Positions 25,288 through 33,808 of a stretch of 64,000 nt of DNA are shown here, one piece after another. A program made the position numbers and the translations under genes. Location of the stretch: positions 4,836,001 through 4,900,000 of the forward strand of contig NZ_JAJJMM010000001.1 of NCBI RefSeq assembly GCF_020905295.1, in the 5' to 3' direction. Each line of letters begins with the position of its first letter. Within the stretch, counting starts at the first letter, position 1. The notes under the pieces are model-generated. The model did no database searches. It saw nothing but the letters and a program-made list of their open reading frames with translations, and was not told where the DNA came from. The DNA is from Flavobacterium piscisymbiosum (GTDB lineage Bacteria > Bacteroidota > Bacteroidia > Flavobacteriales > Flavobacteriaceae).

Positions 25288-27690
25288 ATGAAATTTTTAG
25301 CAGTTGTGTTTTTGTTTGTTCATTTTTCAGTTTGGTCTCAAAAAGGAAATATTAACGGAAAGGTTCACTTTTCTCACAACGAACCGGCTTTGGGTGCTAC
25401 AATACTGGTTTTAGGAACACAGAATTTTGCTGTTGCAGATCATAACGGAGACTTCAAAATCAAAGCAATTGCTTACGGAAATTATACTTTAGAAATTTCT
25501 TCACCTGAGGGCAAAACTAAAACGCATACCATTCACGTACACCAGCCTTCTCATCATATTAATATTGCTTTAGAAAAAAATGATCCTAAAGCTTTGAAAG
25601 AAGTTGTGATTCAGAAAACCACTGTAAAGAAAGAAATTATGGAGAAAGGTTTCTCTGTAAATGTCATAGATACTCAGGAAGCTGCAAAACGTAATATTCA
25701 GACCAATGATCTTTTAGGGCAATCGGCTGGAGTTCGCATCAGACAAAACGGAGGTTTGGGATCGAGCATCAATTATAATTTGAATGGAATGTCCGGAAAT
25801 GCCATCCGAATATTTATAGACGGAATTCCTATTTCGACTTACGGTTCTTCATTCAGTTTAAATAGTATTCCGCCTGCATTAATTGAGCGAATCGAAGTGT
25901 ACAAAGGAGTAATTCCGGCACATCTGGCAGATGATGCTTTAGGAGGTGCGATAAATGTAATTTTGAAAAAAGGGGCTAAAAACACCCTGAATGCTTCGAT
26001 ATCTTACGGTTCGTTTAATACCACTCAATCCAACTTTAATACCACTTACCGCGATAAATCTGGTTTTACATTAAAAGGTTCCGGTTTATATAATTACTCG
26101 GATAACGATTATGAAATCTGGGGGAAATTTGCCTATAATATTGCGCCTAACGGAGTGATGACGCAAATAAAAGCCAAACGGTTTAATGATGCGTACCGTT
26201 CTTATGGCGGACGTTTTGAAGCTGGATTTACAGATGTAAAATGGGCAGATACTTTCTTAATTGGTATTAATGCTTCTGACGATTATAACGAAATTCAGCA
26301 CGGACAAGCGATGTCTAAACCCTACAAAGGCAGGTTTACAGAGGCTGATGCACAGGTAATAAGCATTAATTATGCTAAAAAAGATTTTATTGTAAAAGGA
26401 CTTGAATTCACCGTAAACTCTGTTTTTAGTCAAAGAGGAGAAGTTTTAAATGATACAGTAAAATGGAATTACAATTGGTTTAATGAAAAAGCAATTGGTA
26501 TTGATGGTCAGCATTTTTTATCGCCAACGGGTGCACAACAAGGTGCTGCTACAATTTTGCACATCAATAACAAAATATTCAGTACAAGAGGCGGATTGAA
26601 CTATACCTTAAATGATAATCACAAATTTGTTTTTAGCACGATGCTTTATGACTTTGCCAGAAATGATTATGATGAATTAAAATCTGAAATGGAAAGAAAT
26701 TTTCAGCAAAAGCGAGATCTTCAAAAAAGCGTTTTGTCTTTTGCCTACGAACTTCAGGCGTTTGATTCCCGACTAAGAACCAATTTGTTTGGGAAACGCT
26801 ATAACCAAAAAACAGAACAAAGAACCCCGCAGATTATTACTACAGGCGGACAATCTGCAATAGTCGAAAAATTAGATAATAATAATACTACTTTTTATGG
26901 TTACGGTTTCGCAGGATCTTATTTTGTTTTACCAAAATTGATGTTCTCTTTATCGGCAGAAAAAGCGATCAGACTTCCTTCTGAAAATGAAATTTTTGGT
27001 AATCCGGGCGAAAATCAAACCAGTAACAGCTCATTAAAACCTGAAGAAAGCGACAACCTGAATGTAGGACTACGTTTTGGACCTTACCTCATTAATCAGC
27101 ATAAATTTAGTTTTGGCGGCTCGGGATTTTGGAGAAATTCTAAAGATAAAATCGTTCGTGAGTTTAGTAATCGTTTAAATGAAGCTTTGCAGACCTCACC
27201 TTCAGTAAACTTAGGTACAGCACAATCTTTAGGGTATGAAGCTTCATTAGAATATTCATATAATAAAAGATTATTTATAGGAATAAATATGTCTAAGTTC
27301 AATTCGCTCTTTAAAGATAAATACGATAAAAACGGACAAATACTGGATTACTATAACAAGCAATATCCTAATGAGCCTTATTTTATTATTAATGGAAATG
27401 CTCAATACAATTTTAAAGATGTATTGCAGTCTAATTCGGAGTTGAATTTGTATTACAATTTTACTTATGTGGGCGAATTTTTCACCACCTGGCAGGAAAC
27501 TCAAATAGATAAAGTGCCCTCTCAGTTTCCGCATGATTTAGGTTTGAGTTATACTTTTCCTAGCAAAAAATACATTGTGAGTTTTGATGCCAAGAATATC
27601 ACCAACGAACAGGTTTACGACAATTTTGGGGTTCAAAAACCGGGAGTAGCATTTTATCTGAAATTCAATTACATACTGAATAAGTTTTAA
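25288..27690 (+). CDS. TonB-dependent receptor, XusA-like siderophore uptake
   Basis: This 800-residue outer-membrane receptor has a signal peptide (about 1-17), a carboxypeptidase-regulatory-like beta-sandwich (about 20-100, GNINGKVHFSHNEPALGATILVLG), a plug domain (about 115-225, QTNDLLGQSAGVRIRQNGG, FIDGIPISTYG, IERIEVYKGVIPAHLADDALGGAINV) and a 22-strand barrel ending in KFNYILNKF. It is followed after 28 bp by a DUF4374 lipoprotein gene. That pair, plus a PepSY protein, is the make-up of XusA-XusB-XusC, which take up enterobactin-type xenosiderophores in Bacteroides. A ferric-siderophore receptor is therefore the best guess; the ligand is unknown. Upstream repeats suggest activated, probably iron-linked, expression. 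Confidence 0.9.
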   Translation: MKFLAVVFLFVHFSVWSQKGNINGKVHFSHNEPALGATILVLGTQNFAVADHNGDFKIKAIAYGNYTLEISSPEGKTKTHTIHVHQPSHHINIALEKNDPKALKEVVIQKTTVKKEIMEKGFSVNVIDTQEAAKRNIQTNDLLGQSAGVRIRQNGGLGSSINYNLNGMSGNAIRIFIDGIPISTYGSSFSLNSIPPALIERIEVYKGVIPAHLADDALGGAINVILKKGAKNTLNASISYGSFNTTQSNFNTTYRDKSGFTLKGSGLYNYSDNDYEIWGKFAYNIAPNGVMTQIKAKRFNDAYRSYGGRFEAGFTDVKWADTFLIGINASDDYNEIQHGQAMSKPYKGRFTEADAQVISINYAKKDFIVKGLEFTVNSVFSQRGEVLNDTVKWNYNWFNEKAIGIDGQHFLSPTGAQQGAATILHINNKIFSTRGGLNYTLNDNHKFVFSTMLYDFARNDYDELKSEMERNFQQKRDLQKSVLSFAYELQAFDSRLRTNLFGKRYNQKTEQRTPQIITTGGQSAIVEKLDNNNTTFYGYGFAGSYFVLPKLMFSLSAEKAIRLPSENEIFGNPGENQTSNSSLKPEESDNLNVGLRFGPYLINQHKFSFGGSGFWRNSKDKIVREFSNRLNEALQTSPSVNLGTAQSLGYEASLEYSYNKRLFIGINMSKFNSLFKDKYDKNGQILDYYNKQYPNEPYFIINGNAQYNFKDVLQSNSELNLYYNFTYVGEFFTTWQETQIDKVPSQFPHDLGLSYTFPSKKYIVSFDAKNITNEQVYDNFGVQKPGVAFYLKFNYILNKF

Positions 27691-27718
27691 ATCTATATAA
27701 TTAATTTTTTTAAATACC

Positions 27719-29059
27719 ATGAATATGAAAAAAAGTACATTTAAATTAATGGCATTTGGTTTGGTTTTTACCACATTTGCCTTAACGACAAGCTGCAGCA
27801 GTAATGATAATGAAGACCCGATAACACCAACATTGCCAGAAACAGAGAGCCGTTGGATAACAGTTGCAGGAGCCCTAATGCAAACTGCTCCCGGGGATGG
27901 AAATGGTGGAACTAAAGTTTTTTCTGTTAGTAAAGAAGATGCAAAAAATCCTAATATTTCTATCAACGTTTACGACAACGGAACGCCTGTACAATCAACC
28001 AGAACAGCTCGTTTACAATCATCTGTAGACGGAAACACGCTTTTTAATATTACGTATACAGGTGCAAACGGTGGTGAGTTTATGACGTATAAAGTAAATG
28101 GCGGTAATAATTTTACACAATCAGGATCTACAGTAAACATATCTCAATATGCGGGAACTTCTCCAAGATGGACCAAACTTTTTGACGGAGATAAAACAGG
28201 TGTAGCAGTAAACGTAACTGCGCCAGTAATTGTAACTAATGAAGATAAATCATATAAACATACAAGAGGTTCTGCTACTGTGTTAAGTTTAGATTTAAAA
28301 AATATCCTGATTTCTGCTGCAAAACAATACGAGATTCCGTTAACTCCTGAAGAAGAAGCTTTAGGACATCATATTTTCCGTTTAGATGCACCAACTCTAA
28401 ACAAAGCCGGAAACAAATTAATCATCGGAACATGGATGCGTAAAACAAATACTGCTACCGGAGCAAACGAAACTGAATTTGAGCGTTTAGGTTCTAAATC
28501 ACTTGTGGTGGATTATCCGTCATTATTAAACCCTAAAATTATTACTTCTACAGTTGGTTTTGGAGACACAAGCGGATACCGTAGTTTTAATAGTTTTGTG
28601 GCTAACGATGGTAATATTTACCAAGCTACTCAAAGAGATACAAAAAACGGTTCTTATATCTTAAAAATCAACCAAAGCAACGAATATGACAACTCTTACG
28701 TATTTAGTTTAGATACTGCTCTTGGCGTAAAAGGATCATACATTGATGCATGGAGATACGTAGGAAACGGAATTGCTTTTGCAGTTTATACTCATGATGG
28801 TGCTAACAATCAAGGGTTTGTTGCAAGAATCGATCTTAACGCAAAAACAGCTAAAAAAGTAGAAGGTATTGCTTACGATGCTGATTTAGATTTTGGTCAA
28901 TATCAAGGTTTTGTAGTTGATGGTAATGATTTATATGTAGCTGTAACACCAGTTGGTAAAGACGGTAACATTTATATCATTGATGCTGTAACAGGCACTG
29001 TAACAAAAGGAGCTAAATTGGTAAACAAAGCAGGAAACCATTATATTGGTGTATTCTAA
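27719..29059 (+). CDS. DUF4374 lipoprotein, XusB-like siderophore-binding protein
   Basis: This 446-residue protein begins with a lipoprotein signal (FALTTSC, Cys26). Acidic residues after the Cys (SSNDNEDP) suit the Bacteroidota surface-export signal. The body is a DUF4374 domain, with sequence suggesting a beta-propeller (repeated G-x-D, NGSYILKINQSNEYDNSYVF, VKGSYIDAWRYVGNGIAFAVYTHDG). In Bacteroides the DUF4374 protein XusB binds ferric enterobactin at the cell surface and hands it to the receptor XusA. Here the gene directly follows a TonB receptor gene and ends at two strong terminator hairpins, so the two form a complete operon. Siderophore binding is inferred from the family. Confidence 0.88.
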   Translation: MNMKKSTFKLMAFGLVFTTFALTTSCSSNDNEDPITPTLPETESRWITVAGALMQTAPGDGNGGTKVFSVSKEDAKNPNISINVYDNGTPVQSTRTARLQSSVDGNTLFNITYTGANGGEFMTYKVNGGNNFTQSGSTVNISQYAGTSPRWTKLFDGDKTGVAVNVTAPVIVTNEDKSYKHTRGSATVLSLDLKNILISAAKQYEIPLTPEEEALGHHIFRLDAPTLNKAGNKLIIGTWMRKTNTATGANETEFERLGSKSLVVDYPSLLNPKIITSTVGFGDTSGYRSFNSFVANDGNIYQATQRDTKNGSYILKINQSNEYDNSYVFSLDTALGVKGSYIDAWRYVGNGIAFAVYTHDGANNQGFVARIDLNAKTAKKVEGIAYDADLDFGQYQGFVVDGNDLYVAVTPVGKDGNIYIIDAVTGTVTKGAKLVNKAGNHYIGVF

Positions 29060-29066
29060 AAATAAC

Positions 29067-29157
29067 AATAGCAGAAATGCAATTGCAACAATGCTATTAC
29101 TTGAGTTTTTTTTTAATTAGAACATTCCGCTTCAGATTTTTGGAGCGGAATGTTTGT
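29067..29157 (+). terminator. Two terminator-like hairpins after the DUF4374 gene
   Basis: The first stem is AATAGCA/TGCTATT (29067-29073 with 29092-29098), followed by a T-run at 29106-29114. The second has 10-bp arms ACATTCCGCT/AGCGGAATGT (29122-29131 with 29144-29153) and a T-rich tail. Either could end the receptor operon. Confidence 0.75.
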
Positions 29158-29180
29158 TTACTAGTGATTCTTGAGGGATA

Positions 29181-29330
29181 AATTAACCGCGAAGAACGCA
29201 AATGTTTTACTTTATATTATACTGATAAACAAAAAGTTCGCAAAGCTTTCTATTGATACAGCGTTGCGAACTTTGTCTTTTTTATAAACCCCCATAGATT
29301 GATAAACTTTGCGTTCTATGCGGTAAAATT
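29181..29330. repeat. Nested inverted repeat built on AACGCAAA and TTCGCAA
   Basis: Outer arms 29181-29202 and 29308-29330 are imperfect reverse complements (ACCGCGAAGAACGCAAA type). Inner arms AAAGTTCGCAA (29233-29243) and TTGCGAACTTT (29264-29274) are perfect. It fills the gap between the converging DUF4374 and DUF4272 genes. Confidence 0.75.
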
Positions 29331-29358
29331 ATGCTCAAAGAAAAGCAACCTTTACAAA

Positions 29359-30612
29359 TTAAGTATCACAAGTAATAAAATCCCAATCCTGCTCCATATA
29401 ATTAATCAGCCAGTTTAAGGCATATTGTCTTTCGTAAACGATACCCGGATTAATTCCTTCGATTTCCCTGCCATTGATTCTCTCATCAACGCAAGCCCAA
29501 TTGAATCTGTAATACAAATCATTGGCATCCAAAATTTCACTTTTAGATCGTATTGCAACAATCGAATCAATAAAAATATTGGGGTCTTTGTCCTGACCCA
29601 CAGGGTAATTATCAGGATCAATGTTTTCCAGATCACAAAATTCATCCGGAAAATCCAGTGTTTCTATTTTATTCAAAGCCCACATCAAAACCCATATTCC
29701 TTCACATTTCCAGCTTTCGTTTGCTTTTTTATCATCGGTTGGGTTGGTCAGAAATTCTTTCTCATTCTCAGTCGTAAAATCCCAAAGATTATAATTTTGA
29801 AGATATTCTGTCGCTTCTTCGGGAGAAATGCTACTAAACGCCACTAAATTGACGACAGCCAAAGCACTCACTCTTTGCGCAATTTCTTTTGGAGTTCTTA
29901 AAGTAGTTTCTGCTTCAGATTCAATACAAGGCAAATTTCTGTTGATTTTGATATCATATTCTTTCAGAATTTTTTCGTTATTTTCTTTTCTTTGCAACTG
30001 ATCTTCTGTCAACTCATTCTGATCTGCATCAAAATAAACCGAATTAATTCTGACATCTAATGCATCAATTTCGCAATTTCCTTCGGTATCAATAATCAAA
30101 TCTAAATTTTTATCCAGAAAATGTTGTCCGCTCGATTTACTAATAACCGCATCAGGCTCAACAAACAAAATCGCATCAAGTTCGTTGGCGATATTTGCTA
30201 TTATGGTTTTCAAATTGGCTAATTCTCCCTCTTCCTGAATAATGGTAAATTCAGAATTTAAAGTTTCTATTTTGCGCAAAAATAACTCTTTTACTTTTTC
30301 GTTTGCAGTTGGCAATCCATATACAAAACCATAAAGTCCTTTTAAGTTCGCTGTTAGCGCAGAATCATCAATTTCAGGAATTTGATAAGAAGGCTCGGCT
30401 CTTTCGCGATATAAGATTTTTATTTTTTGAGAAGAATTTCCATCTATAATTTCCAATTCTATGATATCAGATTCCTCCTCTTTATCAATTAAAACATTTC
30501 CTTTCGGAAAATGAGAAACGATTATTTCTTTAATATTATCAAACCCGGATTGGTGTGAGTAAATAGTACAAATCATGCTATTATTTCTATTTGTGATTAA
30601 ATATTCAGGCAT
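29359..30612 (-). CDS. DUF4272 domain protein
   Basis: This 417-residue protein has no signal peptide or membrane segment, so it should be cytoplasmic. The C-terminal half carries a DUF4272 domain: RTPKEIAQRVSALAVVNLVAF (about 234-254), then ESWKCEGIWVLMWALNKIETL (about 294-314), then a conserved YRFNWACVDERI near 365 and the closing RQYALNWLI. The N-terminal half (about 1-200) is a separate alpha/beta region I do not recognise. The function of the family is unknown. It stands alone between repeat-filled gaps and has no link to its neighbours. The DUF4272 call is from memory of the motif and is fairly confident. Confidence 0.75.
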   Translation of the reverse strand: MPEYLITNRNNSMICTIYSHQSGFDNIKEIIVSHFPKGNVLIDKEEESDIIELEIIDGNSSQKIKILYRERAEPSYQIPEIDDSALTANLKGLYGFVYGLPTANEKVKELFLRKIETLNSEFTIIQEEGELANLKTIIANIANELDAILFVEPDAVISKSSGQHFLDKNLDLIIDTEGNCEIDALDVRINSVYFDADQNELTEDQLQRKENNEKILKEYDIKINRNLPCIESEAETTLRTPKEIAQRVSALAVVNLVAFSSISPEEATEYLQNYNLWDFTTENEKEFLTNPTDDKKANESWKCEGIWVLMWALNKIETLDFPDEFCDLENIDPDNYPVGQDKDPNIFIDSIVAIRSKSEILDANDLYYRFNWACVDERINGREIEGINPGIVYERQYALNWLINYMEQDWDFITCDT

Positions 30613-31148
30613 ATAAAATTGGTATATTTAGGCTAATATAGGTTTATTTTACTACAAAATGCAAACGTAATCAGAATGAAATTTATTGCGTTACAAAAAA
30701 ATGTTTCACGCAGATTTAATATGGATTTAAGCAGATAATGCAGATTTATTTTGCGAAAAAATATCAAATTTTAATTTGCTGAAATCTGTAAAAATGGGCG
30801 TGAAATATTTTTAATTGGCTTTCGCCGAAATTCACTTCTTTATCTCTAAAATTAAAAATAGAATAAATCTTAAATTCTAAAAATGTATCCCGTACTTTCC
30901 TGATACCTTTAAAATAAACCGATGAATCAGACTTTCTTAACGAATCTCTTTTATTTTGTGGCTAAGATCAATTTTAATCTCTTTTCTAAATATTTTTTAA
31001 TAGATTTGTGTAATCGATTACATTTACATATATTTATCGATCGAAGTTCTTTTTTTCTGAATCAGCAAAAAAACAAGGATCAATAAATACATTTAGCAAA
31101 AAAGTCTCTCTATTAAGACTGAAATTTTTTAACCATAATACAATTAGA
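30613..31148. other. Intergenic region with GH28 promoter and degenerate repeat
   Basis: No gene is supported. Near 30705-30815 are imperfect inverted copies of TTTCACGCAGATTTA and AAATCTG...GGGCGTGAAAT, the family also seen near 2599 and 38240. Nearer the GH28 gene lie a -7 box and a palindromic operator at 31001-31022, leaving a leader of about 130 nt. Confidence 0.65.
31001..31022 (+). promoter_or_regulatory. GH28 -7 box abutting a perfect 14-bp palindrome
   Basis: TAGATTTG (31001-31008) matches TAnnTTTG and is followed without a gap by the palindrome TGTAATCGATTACA (31009-31022). A central CG in an A/T-rich palindrome is typical of LacI-family operators. Placed at the start point, it should act by repression. 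No LacI gene is in this window. Confidence 0.6.
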
Positions 31149-32837
31149 ATGAAAACTAACCCAATTAACTTTTTACGTATTGCTCTGGCAGTTATAATAA
31201 CAAGTTGTGTGCAAAACAGTATTGCTCAAAATTCAAAGTCTTATGATACTTATAAGAATATTGAATTTAAAATGGCTAAAGTCAAAGAACCTGTAATTCC
31301 AAAAAACAGCGTAAACCTTAAAGATTTTGGTGCTGTAAATGGCGGTTATGTTTTAAATACAAAGGCTTTCGCCGATGCAATAAACGCGGTTTTAAAAAAA
31401 GGAGGCGGAAAAGTGATCATTCCTCCCGGAATCTGGCTTACAGGTCCAATTTTATTAAAAAGCAATCTTGAACTTCATGCAGAAACTGGTGCATTAATCA
31501 TTTTCTCGCCAGATAAAAGTTTATATCCCCTTATAGAAACCAGCTTTGAAGGATTGAATACCTGGAGATGTATCTCTCCTATTTATGGTAAAAACCTTGA
31601 GAACATTGCTTTTACCGGTAATGGTGTCTGGGACGGATCAGGAGAAGTTTGGAGACAAGTAAAAAAGAGCAAACTAACGGATAGCCAATGGAAAAAAGTG
31701 ATTGCTTCGGGCGGAGTTTTAAATAAAGAGAAAACCAGCTGGTATCCGTCAGAAACTTTTATGAATGCTTCTAAAGGCGCTGATCAAAACGTACGTCTGG
31801 ATTTAAAAACCAAAGAAGAGTTCGAAACCATTCATGATTTTTTACGACCTGTAATGGTAAGCATTCAAAACAGTAAAAGAGTATTATTTGATGGTCCGGT
31901 ATTTCAAAATTCGCCGGCCTGGAACATTCACCCTTTGATGGTCGAAGATTTAATTGTACGTAACGTAACGGTTCGTAATCCGTGGTATTCTCAAAACGGA
32001 GATGGTCTTGATGTAGAATCCTGCAAAAATGTAATCATCGAAAACTCTAGTTTTGATGTGGGTGATGATGCTATTTGTATTAAATCAGGAAAAGACAAAG
32101 ACGGTCGTGATCGCGGCGTTCCTTGCGAAAACATTATCATAAAAAATAATATTGTATATCACGGACACGGTGGCGTAACTGTTGGAAGTGAAATGTCAAG
32201 CGGTGTAAAAAACATGCACGTATCTAATTGTACCTTTATGGGAACTGATGTTGGATTACGTTTTAAAAGTAATCGCGGACGTGGCGGTGTAGTCGAAAAT
32301 ATTTTTATTTCGGATATTTTCATGACTAATATTCCTTCGCAGGCAATTTCGTTTAATTTATATTATGGCGGAAAATCGATCGAAGAAACGCTTGCTGAAG
32401 GCGGTAATACATTAAGTTCTAAAGCAATGCCGGTGAACGAAGAAACACCTCAGTTCAAGAATATTTCCATCAAAAATGTAACGATAAAAGGAGCTCAACA
32501 AGCTGTATTTTTACAAGGTTTACCTGAAATGAATCTGGAAAATATCGAAATTTCTAATCTGACAGGAAATGCCAAAAAAGGCTTTTCTATCATCGATGCC
32601 AACGGAATTAAAATAAGCAATGCGAAACTAGACATAGAAGAAACCACTGTTTTTGAAATTTACAATACTAAAAATATGTCCCTTAAAAATGTAGAATTCA
32701 ATTCTACTTCTCCTAAAGCGATTACAGTTAACGGAGAAAACAGCCAGAATATAGAATTTGTTTCATCGGCTAATTTTAACCTAAGCAATAAAACAACTGT
32801 TGGAGAAACTGTTCCCAAAGGAGCCGTAAAATTCTAA
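31149..32837 (+). CDS. Glycoside hydrolase family 28 (polygalacturonase-like)
   Basis: This 562-residue secreted enzyme has a signal peptide with a possible lipobox (VIITSC, Cys20); a Sec cleavage after SIAQ is the alternative. A pectate-lyase-like N-cap (VNLKDFGAVNGG, FADAINAVLKKGGGKVIIPPG) leads into a right-handed parallel beta-helix. GH28 catalytic motifs are present in order: NGDGLD (near 282-287), GDDAICIKSG (near 303-312), GHGGVTVGSE (near 338) and RFKSNRGRGG (near 370). Such enzymes hydrolyse galacturonan or rhamnogalacturonan in pectin. It has its own promoter with a palindromic operator and ends at a strong 16-bp terminator. GH3 and receptor genes lie beyond, so it may belong to a split plant-polysaccharide locus. 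Confidence 0.92.
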   Translation: MKTNPINFLRIALAVIITSCVQNSIAQNSKSYDTYKNIEFKMAKVKEPVIPKNSVNLKDFGAVNGGYVLNTKAFADAINAVLKKGGGKVIIPPGIWLTGPILLKSNLELHAETGALIIFSPDKSLYPLIETSFEGLNTWRCISPIYGKNLENIAFTGNGVWDGSGEVWRQVKKSKLTDSQWKKVIASGGVLNKEKTSWYPSETFMNASKGADQNVRLDLKTKEEFETIHDFLRPVMVSIQNSKRVLFDGPVFQNSPAWNIHPLMVEDLIVRNVTVRNPWYSQNGDGLDVESCKNVIIENSSFDVGDDAICIKSGKDKDGRDRGVPCENIIIKNNIVYHGHGGVTVGSEMSSGVKNMHVSNCTFMGTDVGLRFKSNRGRGGVVENIFISDIFMTNIPSQAISFNLYYGGKSIEETLAEGGNTLSSKAMPVNEETPQFKNISIKNVTIKGAQQAVFLQGLPEMNLENIEISNLTGNAKKGFSIIDANGIKISNAKLDIEETTVFEIYNTKNMSLKNVEFNSTSPKAITVNGENSQNIEFVSSANFNLSNKTTVGETVPKGAVKF

Positions 32838-32853
32838 ATTAAAAGTAATTCAT

Positions 32854-32897
32854 AAAAAAGGGTTGAATCCAGATACATTTTGATTCAACCCTTTTTT
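32854..32897. terminator. Strong bidirectional terminator after GH28
   Basis: Arms 32854-32869 (AAAAAAGGGTTGAATC) and 32882-32897 (GATTCAACCCTTTTTT) are perfectly complementary over 16 bp with a 12-nt loop and a T-tract in both directions. Confidence 0.9.
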
Positions 32898-32900
32898 ATA

Positions 32901-32984
32901 TCCTCTTCATTCTTTCCTCTTTATTCTTTCCTCTTTATTCTATCCTCTTTATTCTATCCTCTTTCCTCTTTCCTCTTTCCTCTC
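32901..32984. repeat. Pyrimidine microsatellite of TTTCCTC/TTTATTC units
   Basis: About 84 bp of tandem 7-bp units on a pure pyrimidine strand (TTCCTCT, TTATTCT, TATCCTC), twice arranged as 14-bp pairs. It lies between the GH28 terminator and the broken metallo-hydrolase gene. Purine/pyrimidine tracts of this kind can slip in length. Confidence 0.85.
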
Positions 32985-32992
32985 AAAAAAAA

Positions 32993-33067
32993 CTAAAACT
33001 CCAAAACCGGCTTTTTCATATCATGATACAAAAGCACTTTCCAGCTTTGTTCTCTAGCTTCCTGTTT
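32993..33067 (-). pseudogene. In-frame C-terminal remnant of the metallo-hydrolase gene
   Basis: After the TGA at 33068-33070 the same frame stays open for 24 codons to a TAG, reading KQEAREQSWKVLLYHDM then KKPVLEF. This looks like the normal C-terminus of MBL-fold hydrolases of this group (an SWKVLLYHD-type ending). The TGA follows RKK and could be a mutated TGG (Trp). The segment is probably untranslated. Confidence 0.65.
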
Positions 33068-33712
33068 TCATTTTTTTCTAGATTGCATGGCACGTTTACC
33101 ATCATAATCTGTTTTGTAAGCTACATGCATTTTTAGATACGCTTCTTGTGGCAAATCATCTGCTCCGTAAAAGGTGATCTCGTTATTTTCCTTAATCCAG
33201 AAAACCTGATGAAATGGCGAATGTCCGCCTGAAACTTCATAGAAAATTTCATTTGTGATTTGTCCCTTATCATCGTTAAGAAACTCAACATTAGGAAACG
33301 ATTTAAACAGATTGAGGATGTCAAGATTATAAGAAGGATGTTGTTGCGCTAAAGCAAAATCTAATTCTCGTTCCTGCATATAAATCGTTGCATTTGGAAA
33401 ATTTTGAATGAAGTTTTCTCCCTCAAAAAAACCAATTCCCTCGATATGATCTTTATGAAAATGCGAAATCAGAACTTTTGTAATTTCTTCCGGTGCTATA
33501 TTGTGAGTTTGCAGTAAATGATGAATAAAAGGTTTTCCGTTTTTGTTAATTCCTAAACCTAAATCTAAAAGTATATAATCATTTTGAGTAATGATCAAAA
33601 AAGGCTGAATCGCCATTTTAAGCCCTGAATCTAAAGGAAATTCATTGATGAGTTTAAATTCTTTTTCGCTGCTTACAACATAATTTCCTTCTTGTAGTGG
33701 TATTATTTTCAT
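33068..33712 (-). CDS. MBL-fold metallo-hydrolase, truncated by an in-frame stop
   Basis: This 214-residue protein belongs to the metallo-beta-lactamase fold hydrolases. The zinc motif HxHxDH is HFHKDH at residues 84-89; a further His is in GGHSPFH (near 163) and an Asp in GADDLP (near 180). Lactonase- and glyoxalase-like hydrolases in this group are usually longer. Here a TGA after RAMQSRKK cuts off about 24 residues whose coding sequence is still intact downstream in the same frame, giving about 239 residues if read through. Metal ligands are all before the stop, so partial function is possible. The gene is divergent from a LysR regulator 96 bp away, which probably controls it. Confidence 0.8.
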   Translation of the reverse strand: MKIIPLQEGNYVVSSEKEFKLINEFPLDSGLKMAIQPFLIITQNDYILLDLGLGINKNGKPFIHHLLQTHNIAPEEITKVLISHFHKDHIEGIGFFEGENFIQNFPNATIYMQERELDFALAQQHPSYNLDILNLFKSFPNVEFLNDDKGQITNEIFYEVSGGHSPFHQVFWIKENNEITFYGADDLPQEAYLKMHVAYKTDYDGKRAMQSRKK

Positions 33713-33752
33713 TTTACTCGTTCATTATTTTTACAAAGGTCTAAAGAATTTC

Positions 33753-33793
33753 TATATTTGTAAAACGTTATTTTTCGATAGCATCAATCGATA
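33753..33793 (+). promoter_or_regulatory. LysR gene promoter with direct repeat TCGATA
   Basis: TATATTTG (33753-33760) matches the -7 consensus and lies 48 bp upstream of the LysR ATG. TCGATA occurs at 33775-33780 and 33788-33793, spaced 13 bp, just downstream; this may be an autoregulatory site in the shared divergent region. Confidence 0.5.
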
Positions 33794-33808
33794 AAACCGA
33801 TTTAAAAA

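Noticed and set aside
33068..33070. Selenocysteine or recoded TGA in the metallo-hydrolase gene
   Set aside because: No selenocysteine insertion element or motif is evident, and Trp mutated to stop explains the sequence more simply.
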